A DNA stretch of 64,000 nt from Ziziphus jujuba (Eukaryota; Streptophyta; Magnoliopsida; Rosales; Rhamnaceae): the NCBI RefSeq assembly GCF_031755915.1, contig NC_083388.1:8121001-8185000 (forward strand), in the 5' to 3' direction. Made by a program: the position numbers and the translations under genes. How positions within the stretch are numbered: the first letter of the stretch is position 1; every line of letters begins with the position of its first letter. A model generated the notes under the pieces. It was not told where the DNA came from and did not search any database. It saw only the letters and a list, made by a program, of their open reading frames with translations. This document shows, piece after piece, positions 24,060 to 35,060 of the stretch.

Positions 24060-24983
24060 GTGGCAGATGCTTTGAGTAGGAAGGCTACTGGATCCCTTGC
24101 TCACATCCAAGTCATCCAACTACCTCTCATGGTGGAGTTGAAGAAGATGGGGGTGTTAATGCATATGCATCCTTCAGGAGTTCTCATGGCTAGCTTCCAG
24201 GTACGACCGGTGTTGGTGGATCGTATAGTAGAGACCCAAATGGAAGATCCTAAGTTGAGGACAATTAAGGGCAAGGTACAAGAAGGTCTTGATCCGGAAT
24301 TTTCCATAAGGAGGGATGGAGCCCTCGTGTATAAAGGACGACTTTGTGTTCCGGATATTCCAGGACTCAAGAAGGAGATTTTAGAGGAGGCGCATAGCTC
24401 GATGTATGCGATGCATCCGGGAAGTACCAAGATGTACCGGACGCTTGTTAAGTATTATTGGTGGATTGGTATGAAGAGAGAAGTGGCAGACTTCGTATCA
24501 AAGTGTTTGCTTTGTCAACAAGTGAAAGCAGAAAGACAGAAGCCTTCGGGATTACTCCAACCTTTACCGATTCTCGTGTGGAAGTGGGAAGAACTCAACA
24601 TGGACTTCGTATTCAAGCTTCCTTCCACACCTAGAAGGTACGACGGCATTTGGGTAATCATTGATCGTCTCACCAAGTCGGCACACTTCCTACCGGTACG
24701 AGAACATTTTTCACCCGAGAAGTTAGCTTAGTTGTTCGTGCAACGCATTGTAAGTCTTCATGGAGTACCGTTAGCCATCGTCTCCGATCGAGATCCGCGC
24801 TTTACTTCACGACTATGGCGGAAGTTGGCTGATGCACTAGGAGCAAGACTTAACTACAGCACCGCTTTTCACCCGCAATCTGAGGGACAAGCAGAGTGCA
24901 CAATTCAGACATTAGAAGACCTGCTAAGGTCTTGCATTATGCAGTTTCGTGGTAGCTGGGATGAACAACTGCCATTGATAGAG
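24060..24983 (+). pseudogene. Ty3/Gypsy integrase region
   Basis: The frame opens with VADALSRK-type RNase H tail residues, then the integrase HHCC zinc domain (His near MHPGSTKMYR, Cys pair in CLLCQQ). The catalytic core follows, with MDFVFKLP, IVSDRDPRF and HPQSEGQAE carrying the acidic positions. An in-frame TAG at 24729-24731 breaks it. The core ends abruptly at LPLIEF (about 24983) where Gag sequence begins in the same frame. The C-terminal part of the integrase is missing at this point. Confidence 0.88.
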
Positions 24984-25946
24984 TTTTGTCCTCCTGCGTA
25001 CCGTGAGGCGAGAAGGAGAGAGTTCGAGGAACTGCGACAGGGGAACATGACAGTGACCGAGTACGAGAGGAGATTCCGAGAACTATCAGAATTCTGCATG
25101 CACCTGATTCCCGACGATCACACGAAGAAGCTGAGGTTCATAGACGGATTGAAAGAGAGCATCGGCTACACCCTTTCCGGATCAGTACATCCCACCTATC
25201 AGTCCGCCAGGGATGCAGCGCTCGAGCTAGAGAGACAGGAGGAGATACACAGACCCTCAAGGCGCAGATCTTTCGAAGGTTCGTATAGCGGAGTACCTCG
25301 ACAGGGGGCAGCTAAGAAAGGCCATAGCTCAGGCTCAGACAGTGATGGGTTAAGCCCACGAGGCAGATTCCAGAGGAGAGATAGTTATCGCATGCCCCAG
25401 CCAGCTCGCCATTCGATCAGTGTGGATGCAAGCTTGTATCAGCAGTCACGCATTAGTTCTCCGCGGATTTGTCCACTTTGTAGGGGGAATCATTCTGGGC
25501 AATGTCAGATGGATGGGTTCTGCTTTCGGTGTGGGCAGCCAGGTCACATAAGGAGGGATTGCCCTTATGGTAGCAGCAGTGTGCTAGAAGCAGGTCGACG
25601 GACACAGCATACGGGGATATTTCCAGGACAGAATTCCCAGGGGAGTCAGCCAGTAGGAGTTTTTTCGGGATCAGTCCAGCCGTCTGCAGGATCGAGTCGA
25701 GGTAGAGGAAAGAGACCCCAGCAGACAAGTCAAGGCCGGGTGTTTGCTATGACGCAGCAGGGAGCCAGGACTACGCCCGACGATTTCACAGATCAAGTGA
25801 TGGAAGCAGACCTGATCCTGTTGGATCTATCCGGACTTGAAGTAGTGTTGGGCATGGATTGGTTGGCAAGGAACTACTTAGTCGAGGAAGCGACATGGGA
25901 GCCCGAAGCGCAGGTGCGTGATCAGAACCCTTGTTTGTTCCAGTGA
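24984..25946 (+). pseudogene. Gag with zinc knuckle, fused to protease and chromodomain remnants
   Basis: Directly in frame after integrase comes a retrotransposon Gag segment (from PPAYREARRREFEEL), a charged linker and a CCHC knuckle (CFRCGQPGHIRRDC, near 25520-25562). A short protease tail (VVLGMDWLA) follows without the catalytic DSG/DTG-type motif, then residues typical of the end of a chromovirus chromodomain (VEEATWEPE). The stop is at 25944-25946. The normal order is Gag, protease, reverse transcriptase, RNase H, integrase, chromodomain, so this arrangement is rearranged and internally deleted. It is not expected to be functional on its own. Confidence 0.88.
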
Positions 25947-25977
25947 CGTGCGGAAATTTCGAGGACGAAATTTTTGT

Positions 25978-25990
25978 AAGGGGGGAAGGC
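25978..25990 (+). other. Polypurine tract
   Basis: AAGGGGGGAAGGC lies immediately upstream of the 3' LTR, the expected place for the plus-strand priming site. Confidence 0.85.
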
Positions 25991-28966
25991 TGTAACACCC
26001 CGTCCCAAATCGCACCAGAATCCGTGCACGTTGACCGAGGTTGACCGTTGACCGTTGACCGAAGGGGGTCAAAAGTTGACTTTTGGACTCGGTGGGAATT
26101 TTGAGATGACTAGGGTACCGTGGCGAAGTGCACGATGCCACGAGTTCGTAGACTGGTAGCACGTCGAAAACGGAGCTACGGTTTGAAAGTTATGGACGAA
26201 ACAAGTTGCGGTCCAAACTGTCCAAGGGGTGCTGGAGTTGACTTTTTGTTTATGGGGAATTGAGCTTTGACTCATGCATGGTTGTGAAGTGCTCGTCGAT
26301 ACGAGTTCACAGACTAGCAGCACGCTCAAAACGGACATCCGGTTAAAAAGTTATGGACGTTTGAAGTTTACCAGATACCGTATTATTTTAATATTTTTTG
26401 GGTCAGTGAACAGTGAAATGCCACGTGTCAGCTTCTGATTGGTCCACGTGGCATGAACAGTGTCACGCAGGGTTTTAATTTTGAAAAACTCTCGGGGAAG
26501 AGAGAGAAAGAGAGAGAAAAGAGAGAAAGAGAGAGAGGAGAGAGAAAGAGAGAGAGAGAGCCACCGCCGGCCATCGGAGTTTTCCACTGTTCCGGCCGAG
26601 TTACTGTACACGCACCGGACAGAAAGCTTGCCCACCTCATTTCCGGCAAAACCTCCAAATTTCACGGCGAACGGCCGCCGGACGCGCCCGGATCGGACGT
26701 CCGAAGTTTGGCGGCGATTAATCCCCTCCACCGCCGGCCACCGCGAATCGGCACTATTCCGGCCGATATACAGTACACGCGCCATACACCCAGCATCCTC
26801 TCCTCAAGTCCGGCCTACCCACCAAAAATCACGGCCATCGGACCACCGACGCGCCGGGATCGGAGCGTTTTCCGGCGAGGGGTCGAAAATCTTCAAACGG
26901 TGATTTCTCCGCCGTCCGACCTCCGTTTTGCTCACCGTCGGTCCCGTTGGATTGCTCTCCTCACGATCTACAAATCTGCAAAATTTCACAGCAAACGGCC
27001 ACCGTCGGAAATTACTGTTCCGGCGACGGTTGCCGGTGACGTGGCGGCCCGCCGGAAATTACTATTCCGGCGAGTACCCGAAAATTCCGGCCAGCTCCAG
27101 TCCGCAGTGTTCGACCTCCTGAACCCAAATCCGACTTCCGTTTCCACCAATTCGCGACGGTTTGGGAGAATTGCAGAGCCGAAACCCGAAAAGCTTCCCG
27201 ATAAAATTCCGACCCCGTCGGGTACGATCATCGAAAATTAAGACCGGATCTGTGATTAGCATCACTCGAGCTTCGATTCGGTATATAACTCGTAAATTCT
27301 AGATATCGTTTGTGTTTTGACCCCCCGGGTACCGGGTATTATTTACCCGAATAAAATATTAATTTATTTGACTGTCTGTGAATTTTGTTCTAGGAGCACC
27401 GGTGAGTCGTAGAATTGATCCCGTAGTGGATCATGGGTTAATTGCGTGCTCCAGGTGAGTGACCCACCTTCAAATTAATTTTGGGGAATTTAATTGATGA
27501 ATATATTATGTGTGAATTAAATATTTGGAATTTAATTTCTATGTGCCAAATATTTATTGGATTTATTGTAGAATTATTTATGAATTTATTGGATTTAAGA
27601 AAATATGAATTCTACAATTTATGCCATGTGGAATTATTTTATGGTTTTGAGGATTTTGAAATTGGTGTGGTTTTAATGGTAAATTGGGCACGATTCGATT
27701 TTCAAATATTTCAAGGAAAATATTTGGTTATGTTGGTGATTTCAATTTTTATGAAATATGCCCATAAAATATTATGGGATTTGATTATGATATTTCGAGA
27801 AATTATTTATGCTTGGAAAAAATGTGGATATTTGAATTGATGGATTTGGGAGTTGGTGGATTTGAAAATCATGGGATTTATGGTATTAATTATAAGGAAA
27901 TTGTGGAGAATTTCCCGATTCAAGCGGATGGATTATGCCCGCTATGCTTATGAAAAATGTGAAATTTGTTTTAAATTTATGGATTTTATGATTTTTAGAT
28001 GCACCGTGCACGTACTGGTGTTCTGATTATGTGATATGGTATATGTGATATGGTTAGTGTGCACACGGTTGTGATTAGCGCGCAGGTGGGTGTGAGTAGC
28101 GCGCGGTTGATATTATGAGAGTGTCCTGTGGATGCCATCGGAGAGGGCGGCCACCCCCCTTTGGCCGGGACACCAGGTTAGCAGCGGCGCAGTGGGACGC
28201 CACGCGACCGTATGCCGGTTTCTCTCTATAACCTCCTGTCTGGCGGTACCTTGGGACGCTGGGTACTGTTGGCGCCACTGGTATATAGTGGGTGCATCAA
28301 ATGATTTTCAGAACTGTGCTTTAAAAATAAAATGTTTGGAAACTGAATTGGAATTAAAAATATAATTGTTACCGCTTCTGGTATTTAATTGATGTCTTGG
28401 TTTTCGGGGAATATGGATAAAGGGTTTTGTGAAATTGTTTTAAAAGGGGAACCTTTCCAACTGAGAGAATTGTAAGGGTTTTGAGAGAAAATATTATTTC
28501 CAAATAATTATTATTTATACTTATTACTGTGATATTATATGGTATAGTAGTAGGGTCGCTCACTGAGATGATTAGCATCTCACACTCTTAAATTCCGTTC
28601 CTCTAGGTACCAGGTTGTCGGTGTTCACTCGGAGCGGACTTGATCTTCCTCGCTGTTTTAGTTCGGCAGTACCCTGTTATTCTTTTATTGCAGTTGTAAT
28701 ATTTCTTTCACTCTTGTTGTATTTATTTTGCACTGGATTACTGTATTTATTTATTTAAGTGCTGCAATTTGTGGAATCGATTTGTAGTACTGTGGGAGGA
28801 ATAAGGGGATAATTTTAGAAGTGTGTTTTCAGTGCAGGGAATTTTGTGGTAAGTAAATCCCTTAGGGGAGGCTCTGCCGGATTTTCCGTTGGAAGGTTCG
28901 GTAGGGTTTCCCTGGGATCAGGGCTGTCTAGGGTTCCGGGGAAGGAATTCTGGACGGGTCCTGACA
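25991..28966 (+). repeat. 3' LTR, 2976 bp
   Basis: Same length as the 5' LTR at a constant offset of 6813 bp, with no net indel. By eye, about 17 of the 18 differences fall in the first 1.25 kb and only one (near 28120) in the remaining 1.7 kb. Confidence 0.95.
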
Positions 28967-28990
28967 GAAGAAGCTTGGAATCAACGACAT
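28967..28990 (-). pseudogene. First eight codons of the split class I sHSP
   Basis: Reading from the ATG at 28988-28990, this short segment encodes MSLIPSFF and ends at the LTR junction. It is the missing start of the gene at 18717-19172. Its leader and promoter lie further right, interrupted in turn by a Harbinger-like element (29100-30598). Confidence 0.9.
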
Positions 28991-29099
28991 CTTCTTTTGC
29001 TTTTGCTTGGACTGTGATCGAAAAATTCGAAATTCGAAATTCGTAAATTCAAATCTGCGTCTAGATTTTCGGTGATTACTGATAATTAATAACTGCTTA

Positions 29100-30598
29100 G
29101 GGCCTGTTTGGCCAGCTGTTTTCAGAACAGTTTTCTGTTCTTGAAAACAGAAATTTGTTTCCAAAACAATTTTATACCTGTTTGGCCATTTGTTTCTAAA
29201 AACAAGTTCTGAAAACAAGTTAAAAAAAAAACAAAATTGGGAAAACATCAAAAAGATGTTTCCACCTGTTCTCTCACCTTGGCCTCTCTTGTCTCTCACC
29301 TGCGTCGTTCGACCAGCCCCTTCACTGGCTTGCGAAACGTTCACCGCTCGTCGACCCACGCACACCAGCTAATCTTCATCGAACAGATCTCGAATAGTCA
29401 GCCGTGCCTTCAACAAAAACAGATCTTTGCTGAAGTTCACCGATCTCTGCTGAAGTTCTCCCATCTTCGTTTGCTGCTCCTTCCACCTTCCATGGAATAA
29501 TATATTTAACATAAACATCATTAATTACTTCTATGGCTTCTTGCATGTATGTATTTATATATATATATATAGTCCAGCTCTTATCATGAGATTTTATTTT
29601 TAAAAAAATGCATATATTTAAAATGATATATATGAGTCTGTACCACAATTTCATCAGGTATCCTAATGAAAAATTGTTTTATATATATATATATATATAT
29701 ATTATTTATATATAAAACAAAAAATATAAATGGACCTGATTAGCTGAGGTTCCAGCGCCAAAGACAAAGCCAGTAGGGAAATCTTGTCTGCTAAAAGCCT
29801 CAACCGCTAAGACCCCAACGCTGGTATTTAGCACAAAAACAGCAACAAACAGACTCTCGACATTTTTCTTTCTGCCGATCACTACTAATTATGATTTAGA
29901 GAGAGAGAGAGAGAGAGTTTTTTGATCGAACTGCGATAAATACACATCGAATACACAATCAATATAGTCAATAGTGATTTATCTTTTCAAGCTGCATAAT
30001 TATTTCCTTCTCTCTCACCACTGGAAAAGATGTCGATAATTTTAAATGATTCTTATTATTATTTTGTTTTTTGTTCTACAAAAGTTATTCGGATTGTTGT
30101 TTGTTTGGCTGCTTGGAATAGACAAATCATTATCTTTCTGGTCCTACCTACCTACACACGCATTGAATTTTCCTTTTCATGGGGATAATTATGGATTATT
30201 CTCTTTAATTTTTTTACAGATTTGTTACAAGTGCAAGTGTGGCCTAATAGAGACATGTGGACACCTTTTATGTTTACATGAAACCGTGTACACATACATA
30301 CATATACAAACAAAAGAAAAAAAGATAAAGGATGGGATGTTTTGACATGTGTGTGTATATATATATATATATATGCATGGAGTCAAGAAAAAGTTTGTGT
30401 GGCTAAACAAAAGAAATGTGGATACCTTTTCACATGTAACCAAACATATTTTCTATTTTTTGGGATTGAAAACTGTTTTCAAAAATTAATGGCCAAACGC
30501 TTTTTGTTTTCATAAAACAAGAGAAAACAGTTTTCTGTTTTCATTTCTGAAAACAATGTTTCAAAAGCAGAACACAGAAAACATGGCCAAACAGGCCC
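29100..30598. mobile_element. PIF/Harbinger-like (Tourist-type) element, 1499 bp
   Basis: Terminal inverted repeats GGGCCTGTTTGGCCA at both ends are flanked by the 3-bp duplication TTA (29097-29099 and 30599-30601). The uninterrupted site can be read in the paralogous leader near 15990 (CGCTTAGTTTTTCG). The repeats continue for about 100 bp as imperfect GAAAACAG-type sequence. There is no transposase frame. The interior contains TA and GA microsatellites and a captured beta-glucosidase gene fragment. The element sits in the sHSP leader, between the TATA box and the start codon. Confidence 0.85.
29454..29863 (-). pseudogene. Captured GH1 beta-glucosidase fragment
   Basis: In the minus direction an ATG at 29861-29863 starts a hydrophobic, signal-peptide-like segment (MSRVCLLLFL). 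After a one-base frame break it continues as FSRQDFPTGFVFGAGTSANQ, typical of the N-terminus of plant family 1 glycosyl hydrolases. A GT donor follows CAG at 29735-29734. After about 250 bp the expected next exon begins with VEGAANEDGRT (29454-29486) and then leaves the family. So exon 1, intron 1 and the first 11 codons of exon 2 were captured. It lacks all catalytic residues and is presumably inactive. Confidence 0.78.
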
Positions 30599-30636
30599 TT
30601 AGTTTCTCGTTCGAGAAAAGAGGAGGATGGCTTGGG

Positions 30637-30707
30637 TATTTATGGTAGTGGATGAATGTTCCAGAATCTTCTAGGCTTTAGGCCCAGAATCTTCTAGGGC
30701 TTTAGGC
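30637..30707 (-). promoter_or_regulatory. Heat-shock element, duplicated, and TATA box of the split sHSP
   Basis: GAATGTTCCAGAATCTTC at 30654-30671 is the only member here with four perfect alternating units. The 23-24-bp stretch CCAGAATCTTCTAGG... is tandemly repeated (30661-30683 and 30684-30707), adding extra half-sites. TATTTAT at 30637-30643 reads ATAAATA in gene sense. The promoter therefore remains in good shape although its gene is broken. Confidence 0.75.
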
Positions 30708-31117
30708 CCATAGTCGGTTTTCGGTTTTGTGTTTAAAGGTGAGGATGTTTCCAGACTTGTGCAGAACTTTCCTGTGGGTTTTGAAGTGAAAATTTGTGGC
30801 CCATTTAAGTTATTTTTTAAAGATAAAGACAAGTCATTCCATGTGCCACCCATTCGAGTCAAGATATATACATTTTAATTACATTATACACATGCAATAA
30901 TTATTTTATATTATTTTGATTGATATTCTAAGTCAAAAAATTAACAAAATCATATCATTTTCTTCTACAAAATAAAGAATGAAGGATATAAAATTTGGTC
31001 GATTTTTATTGATTTTGAAAATAATCAATGCATGCATAAGAAATATTATTTGTTACAAGTGGTGACTACATGAGTCAATGCATTTTAATTTGGATTGGTT
31101 AAACATCAAACAAAACT

Positions 31118-31315
31118 AGTAGAAGATTTACTAAATTCATCAAATTGTTCCAAAGGATCAAAACGGCTAGCTATTAATGGGATTCCTTGTCGGCTCTCTG
31201 TCAAATATTTGTTTGGACGAGGGCTTTCAAATACATCATAAGCTAAACTGGTGCTGACGAATAACCAACCCACAATGAATAGAAAAGGTATAGTAATACT
31301 ATGAATAACCCAGAA
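31118..31315 (-). pseudogene. psbE: psbE-like plastid fragment (cytochrome b559 alpha subunit)
   Basis: The minus strand encodes [28 protein letters not shown] and [16 protein letters not shown], matching most of plastid psbE from about residue 18 to the C-terminus. The N-terminal residues are replaced by unrelated or diverged sequence, and the end runs past the usual stop. It is a nuclear insert of plastid DNA, possibly by way of the mitochondrion, and not a working photosystem II gene. Another copy lies near 56931-57125. Confidence 0.8.
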
Positions 31316-32254
31316 TCGAAGTAAGATTGCTTCCCCAAAACTTGAAATTAGTAAATTTCCATTTACTAAAATCGAATCTTTTCTTTGTGAGATCGTCAAT
31401 ATTGTACCAAGGGTGTCTTTAGAGTTTACCGAATCAATATAGCTATCCTTCTTCCAACATAGCAATGGAATTTTACAATCCGTATTGAAATGAAGTGTTC
31501 GATAATTTCTTTCTTCTTTTCTTTTTGGTTGTCCATGTAGAATTATGTACTATTCAATAGAAAATACCTCAAATGCCTGTAGTACCTGTAGTAGTACTCG
31601 TAATATAAGGGTTTTCTCTATTAATGACTTTGGGCTCGAAACTGAAGATCAGGTAAAATGTGAATTTGACGAGTTATTGGTTGTAAATGATCCACTAACC
31701 AACTTTCCTTTTGGAGTAGTTAAAAAATACTATGATGGCTCCATTGTTTTATTATTTCGTTTGTATTTAGCAATTCCAAATTAAAAATGGCCTGATTAAG
31801 CCAACCAATTCTATGCAATAGCCTAATATGGAGACTCAGAGTAGTTGTTATACACCGCACAAATAAATCTATACAGGCGCATGTCAAAAACATATGTATA
31901 TATATATATATATATATGAGAGAAAAAATTAGTAAGTAATTTTTTAAAAATAAATATTATTTTTTGATAAATTGAGGAGGGGAAATTATGCACCAGATCT
32001 TAAACTCGGATTTGGGATTATCACCATTATAAATGTTCTAAGGGAACTTGTTGAAATTAATTGAGTTGTTTTGTTAGATTGATTAATATATAGTCATGGT
32101 TTATATATATAGATATATACATGGAAAAAGAAATGCAAGATTGAGATGGCAAGATAAAATTGCCACCTCTTCCATGCACGTGTTGTATGAGAAGAAAAAT
32201 GTTCCCTTCTTTATCTTCCGTGTGCTGATCCAAAATTTAATCAATCCTATGCAT
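31118..32254. repeat. Duplicated block containing the plastid-derived insert, copy 1
   Basis: The block matches 56931-58283 in order: psbE-like part, an organelle-looking stretch (31330-31790), a (TA)n microsatellite near 31895-31917, and AT-rich DNA to about 32254. Its left junction follows GTAG in sHSP intergenic DNA, where paralogues continue as GTAGCCCATAATC. Confidence 0.75.
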
Positions 32255-32812
32255 CATTCGTTAATTACTACCAGATAAATTGAGATGAATACGTATTATA
32301 ACAAACTCTACATAAATAAATACATAGTCATGCTACAAGCACTAGTAGACGTCGGCCGTGGCTTGTACTTTAACTTGGCATTAAAGAAATGATAACTCGA
32401 TGAGAAGGCAGCAAAAAAAGCTAGAGAATTGAGCATCCAAAAGGAGAACTATAAATTCATCACCAAAAAAAAAAAAAAAAAAAAAAAAAAAAGAAAGGAG
32501 AATCATAAATAATTGAATAAATAAGAAAAAGAAACAAAGAACAAAAATCAGACAGCTAAAAGAGGAACTCTAGTTTTCTTCAAACCCAAACCTAATTAAA
32601 ATTTGTATCTTTTATTTTATTTTATTTTTTTAATTTTTCATAATAAAGAACAAGGCTCAAGTTACAGGCAAAACACGTGAAAGGACAAATAACATACATA
32701 ATTCTGTATAAATATAAAAACAATAATTTGACATTTTATAAAAATATATTAAATATTAGGAGTTTTTCTTACTATTGCATTAATATATAGTAAGATCAAA
32801 CATTACAGATTG
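32255..32812. other. AT-rich spacer
   Basis: Non-coding, with a long A-run at about 32465-32492. No gene seen. Confidence 0.6.
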
Positions 32813-33946
32813 CATACGTAAACGATTTCTTGATTCCATATGCATCTGTCACAACTTTCACGTTCATCTTCTTCGCACCATTCACTTGTCCATCCTGTAT
32901 TTTTCTTTGTTATATGTTGGATCGGACAAATCTACGTCGTTTATGAATCCACTTAATACTTCACATAATTTGCTTCGGCATTCTTTCAATTCACTTTTTG
33001 TTTTAATACTGGAAAGCAATTTTATTCCCTTGCGCTCTTCTCCACTGCAAATAAGGATGATCCCAAATATGTAAGAAGCTCCTTGGTGTCCTAAATGTGC
33101 AGCTCTTTTTAAAAGATCTAGTCCTGAATTTGCTGTTTTTGACTTAACATTCAAATATTCCATCTGAAATATTTATATTTAATATTAGAAATAAATATTA
33201 AAATTTCAATTATATATATATATATATATATATTAAAAAAAAATTGACAAAATTATCAAGTTAAGATAGAGACACACCTCCTTCTTCATACAATACTTCT
33301 GGATGTCCACTTTTCTTGCAGGTGTTATAAAAAAATTTTACTTCATTCCGTCTCTCCCATGCAATATGCTTCAATTTGCCAAGCGACATATGCCGATAAA
33401 CATAGTCATCTTCACCAACCTTATTAAAAGATTTACAGCTGAAAAAAAAAAAAATGGTAGTTTAAAACCAAAAACGATGCAAATAACACGCGGTCCTTTT
33501 ATCACAAAACTTAACTAATCAAGAGCTGTTTACTTTCGGTACCTTAAATGTATCCAAGTGCCTAGTTCAAAAACTAAAATTACTTACGTTAATAGTTGTC
33601 AATACTTTCTTGAAGAAATGTATATATATTTTTTTTGGAAAACATAAAAAAAAAAATTGTTGGTTTTTCTTGTATATAATTTAGTAAACACAAGTTAATA
33701 AAGACAAGATGGAGAGAAATATAGACAAAATTAATTAAAAGTAATTCTTGCGTACCATTTTTTGGTATTGAAGTAATCAATTTGAGAAGAGGAAACAAGC
33801 CGGGCCAAGATTTCAGTAGTCAACTCGTTTGGAAAGTGTGAGAAAGCTGGAGGTTCCAATTCCAAAGCCTCTTGATATCTGCGTTTCCTCTTCATCATTG
33901 TGATCGAGTTGATGAATATAGAAGCAATAGAAGAACGCATGCCCAA
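32813..33946 (-). pseudogene. F-box protein of the At1g67623/At2g35280 type, probably broken
   Basis: Plant F-box proteins recruit substrates to SCF ubiquitin ligases. Exon 1 (to 33946, with a more likely start at the MKRKRR Met near 33895) holds the F-box start FPNELTTEILARLVSSS and ends at a GT donor in TGGTACGC. Exon 2 (33276-33438) begins after TTTCAG, in phase, with CKSFNKVGEDDYVYRHMSL, and ends LYEEGG before GT. Exon 3 (from 33163, after TTTCAG) carries the Sel1-like GLDLLKRAAHLGHQGASYIFG segment. Near 32885-32910 the frame must shift by one to reach the Cys-rich tail (WCEEDERESCDRC) ending at 32813-32815. That shift marks a pseudogene, unless a small intron or assembly error explains it. 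Confidence 0.72.
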
Positions 33947-34271
33947 GTAAAAGATAGATCAAAATAATACGTGACAAAGAAAAAGTGAAAATAGAAATTG
34001 GTTTGGAAAAGAAAAAAGGAAACTCATCTAAAAGAGAATAGGAAACCTTTAAATTATAATAAATAGAATGCTAAAAGGACTAAGGTGATAACGAGTTTAC
34101 ACATCGCGGTTTTATAATAATTTTGTACTATCAAAACAAGTGGAATTGGAATTTACCCAAAAAAAAAAGAAAAAAAAAAAAGATTGCCGCCGGTTGGCCA
34201 CCGATTCTGCATTTTTCTAAAATGGTTATATTTTCCTTTTACTAGAGGGTACATAATGCTTTATTCTATAT
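33947..34271. other. Upstream region of the F-box gene
   Basis: AT-rich with A-runs near 34159-34180. It presumably includes the F-box promoter; no clear motif is visible. Confidence 0.5.
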
Positions 34272-34284
34272 CACTACAAGAATC

Positions 34285-35060
34285 GCATTGATAAATGACG
34301 CAATAAATGCGTCGCAAAAAATAAACAACGACGTATTCCAATAAATAGCTTAACATCCTATCGCAAAATGCAGACATTTAGCGACCCATTATCAAAGTCA
34401 TCTATTCATGAGTTTTTAACGATTTAAATAGATATTTAACAACTCATTATGAGAGTCGCCTATATGTCAATTTTTAGTGATACATGTTACTTTTAGAGAC
34501 ACATTACGTGAGTCATGGATATTAAAGTTTTTACTGATAACCATCGACTTTTAGCGATTTATTATCAGAGTTGCCTATATTTCCATTTTTAGTGACAATA
34601 TACACTTTTAGTGACGCATTATTTGAGTCATCGACTTAGAATTTTTAGCGACATAGATCGACTTTTAGCGATTCTTTATGAGAGTCTCCTTATTTAGGTT
34701 TTTAGCTACATTCATTTATTTTAACGACGCATTATATAAGTCACCTATATATGAGTTTTTAGCGACGCATCTAAACTTTAATGACTCATTATTTTCGATC
34801 CACTTATAGCGACGTATTTTCTAGCAACTGTTTTGTATATAGTTGCTAAATAAAGATATTACAACTGACTTATAAGTAGAGTTGCCTTTTTAGTGACCAT
34901 GGAGGATTTTAGCGACGTAGTTTTCATTACTTATAGCGACTCTTTATTTATCTTTAGAAAAATCGCTAAAATAGATATTAGCGACTCTATTTTAAGCATC
35001 GCTAGATTTGTTAGTCGCTAAAGATAGGCAAGTAAAGGTCGCCAAATATGTTAGGCGATC
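34285..35060. repeat. CACTA left subterminal repeat array
   Basis: About fifteen variants of TTTTAGCGACGCATTA and AGAGTCGCCTATA alternate at intervals of roughly 35-50 bp. Subterminal repeats of this kind bind the element's own DNA-binding protein in known CACTA elements; that role is inferred here. Confidence 0.7.

Larger units (their letters stand above)
19178..28966 (+). mobile_element. LTR retrotransposon (Ty3/Gypsy, chromovirus-like), non-autonomous
   Basis: A 9789-bp element with two 2976-bp LTRs that begin TGTAACACCC and end CTGACA, flanked by the 5-bp duplication GAAGA. A primer-binding site complementary to initiator tRNA-Met follows the 5' LTR, and a purine tract precedes the 3' LTR. 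The 3.8-kb interior holds integrase, Gag with a zinc knuckle, a protease remnant and a chromodomain-like tail in scrambled order; no reverse transcriptase is recognisable. The LTRs differ at about 18 positions counted by eye (about 0.6 percent), so insertion is recent. It lies opposite in orientation to the sHSP gene it interrupts. Confidence 0.95.
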
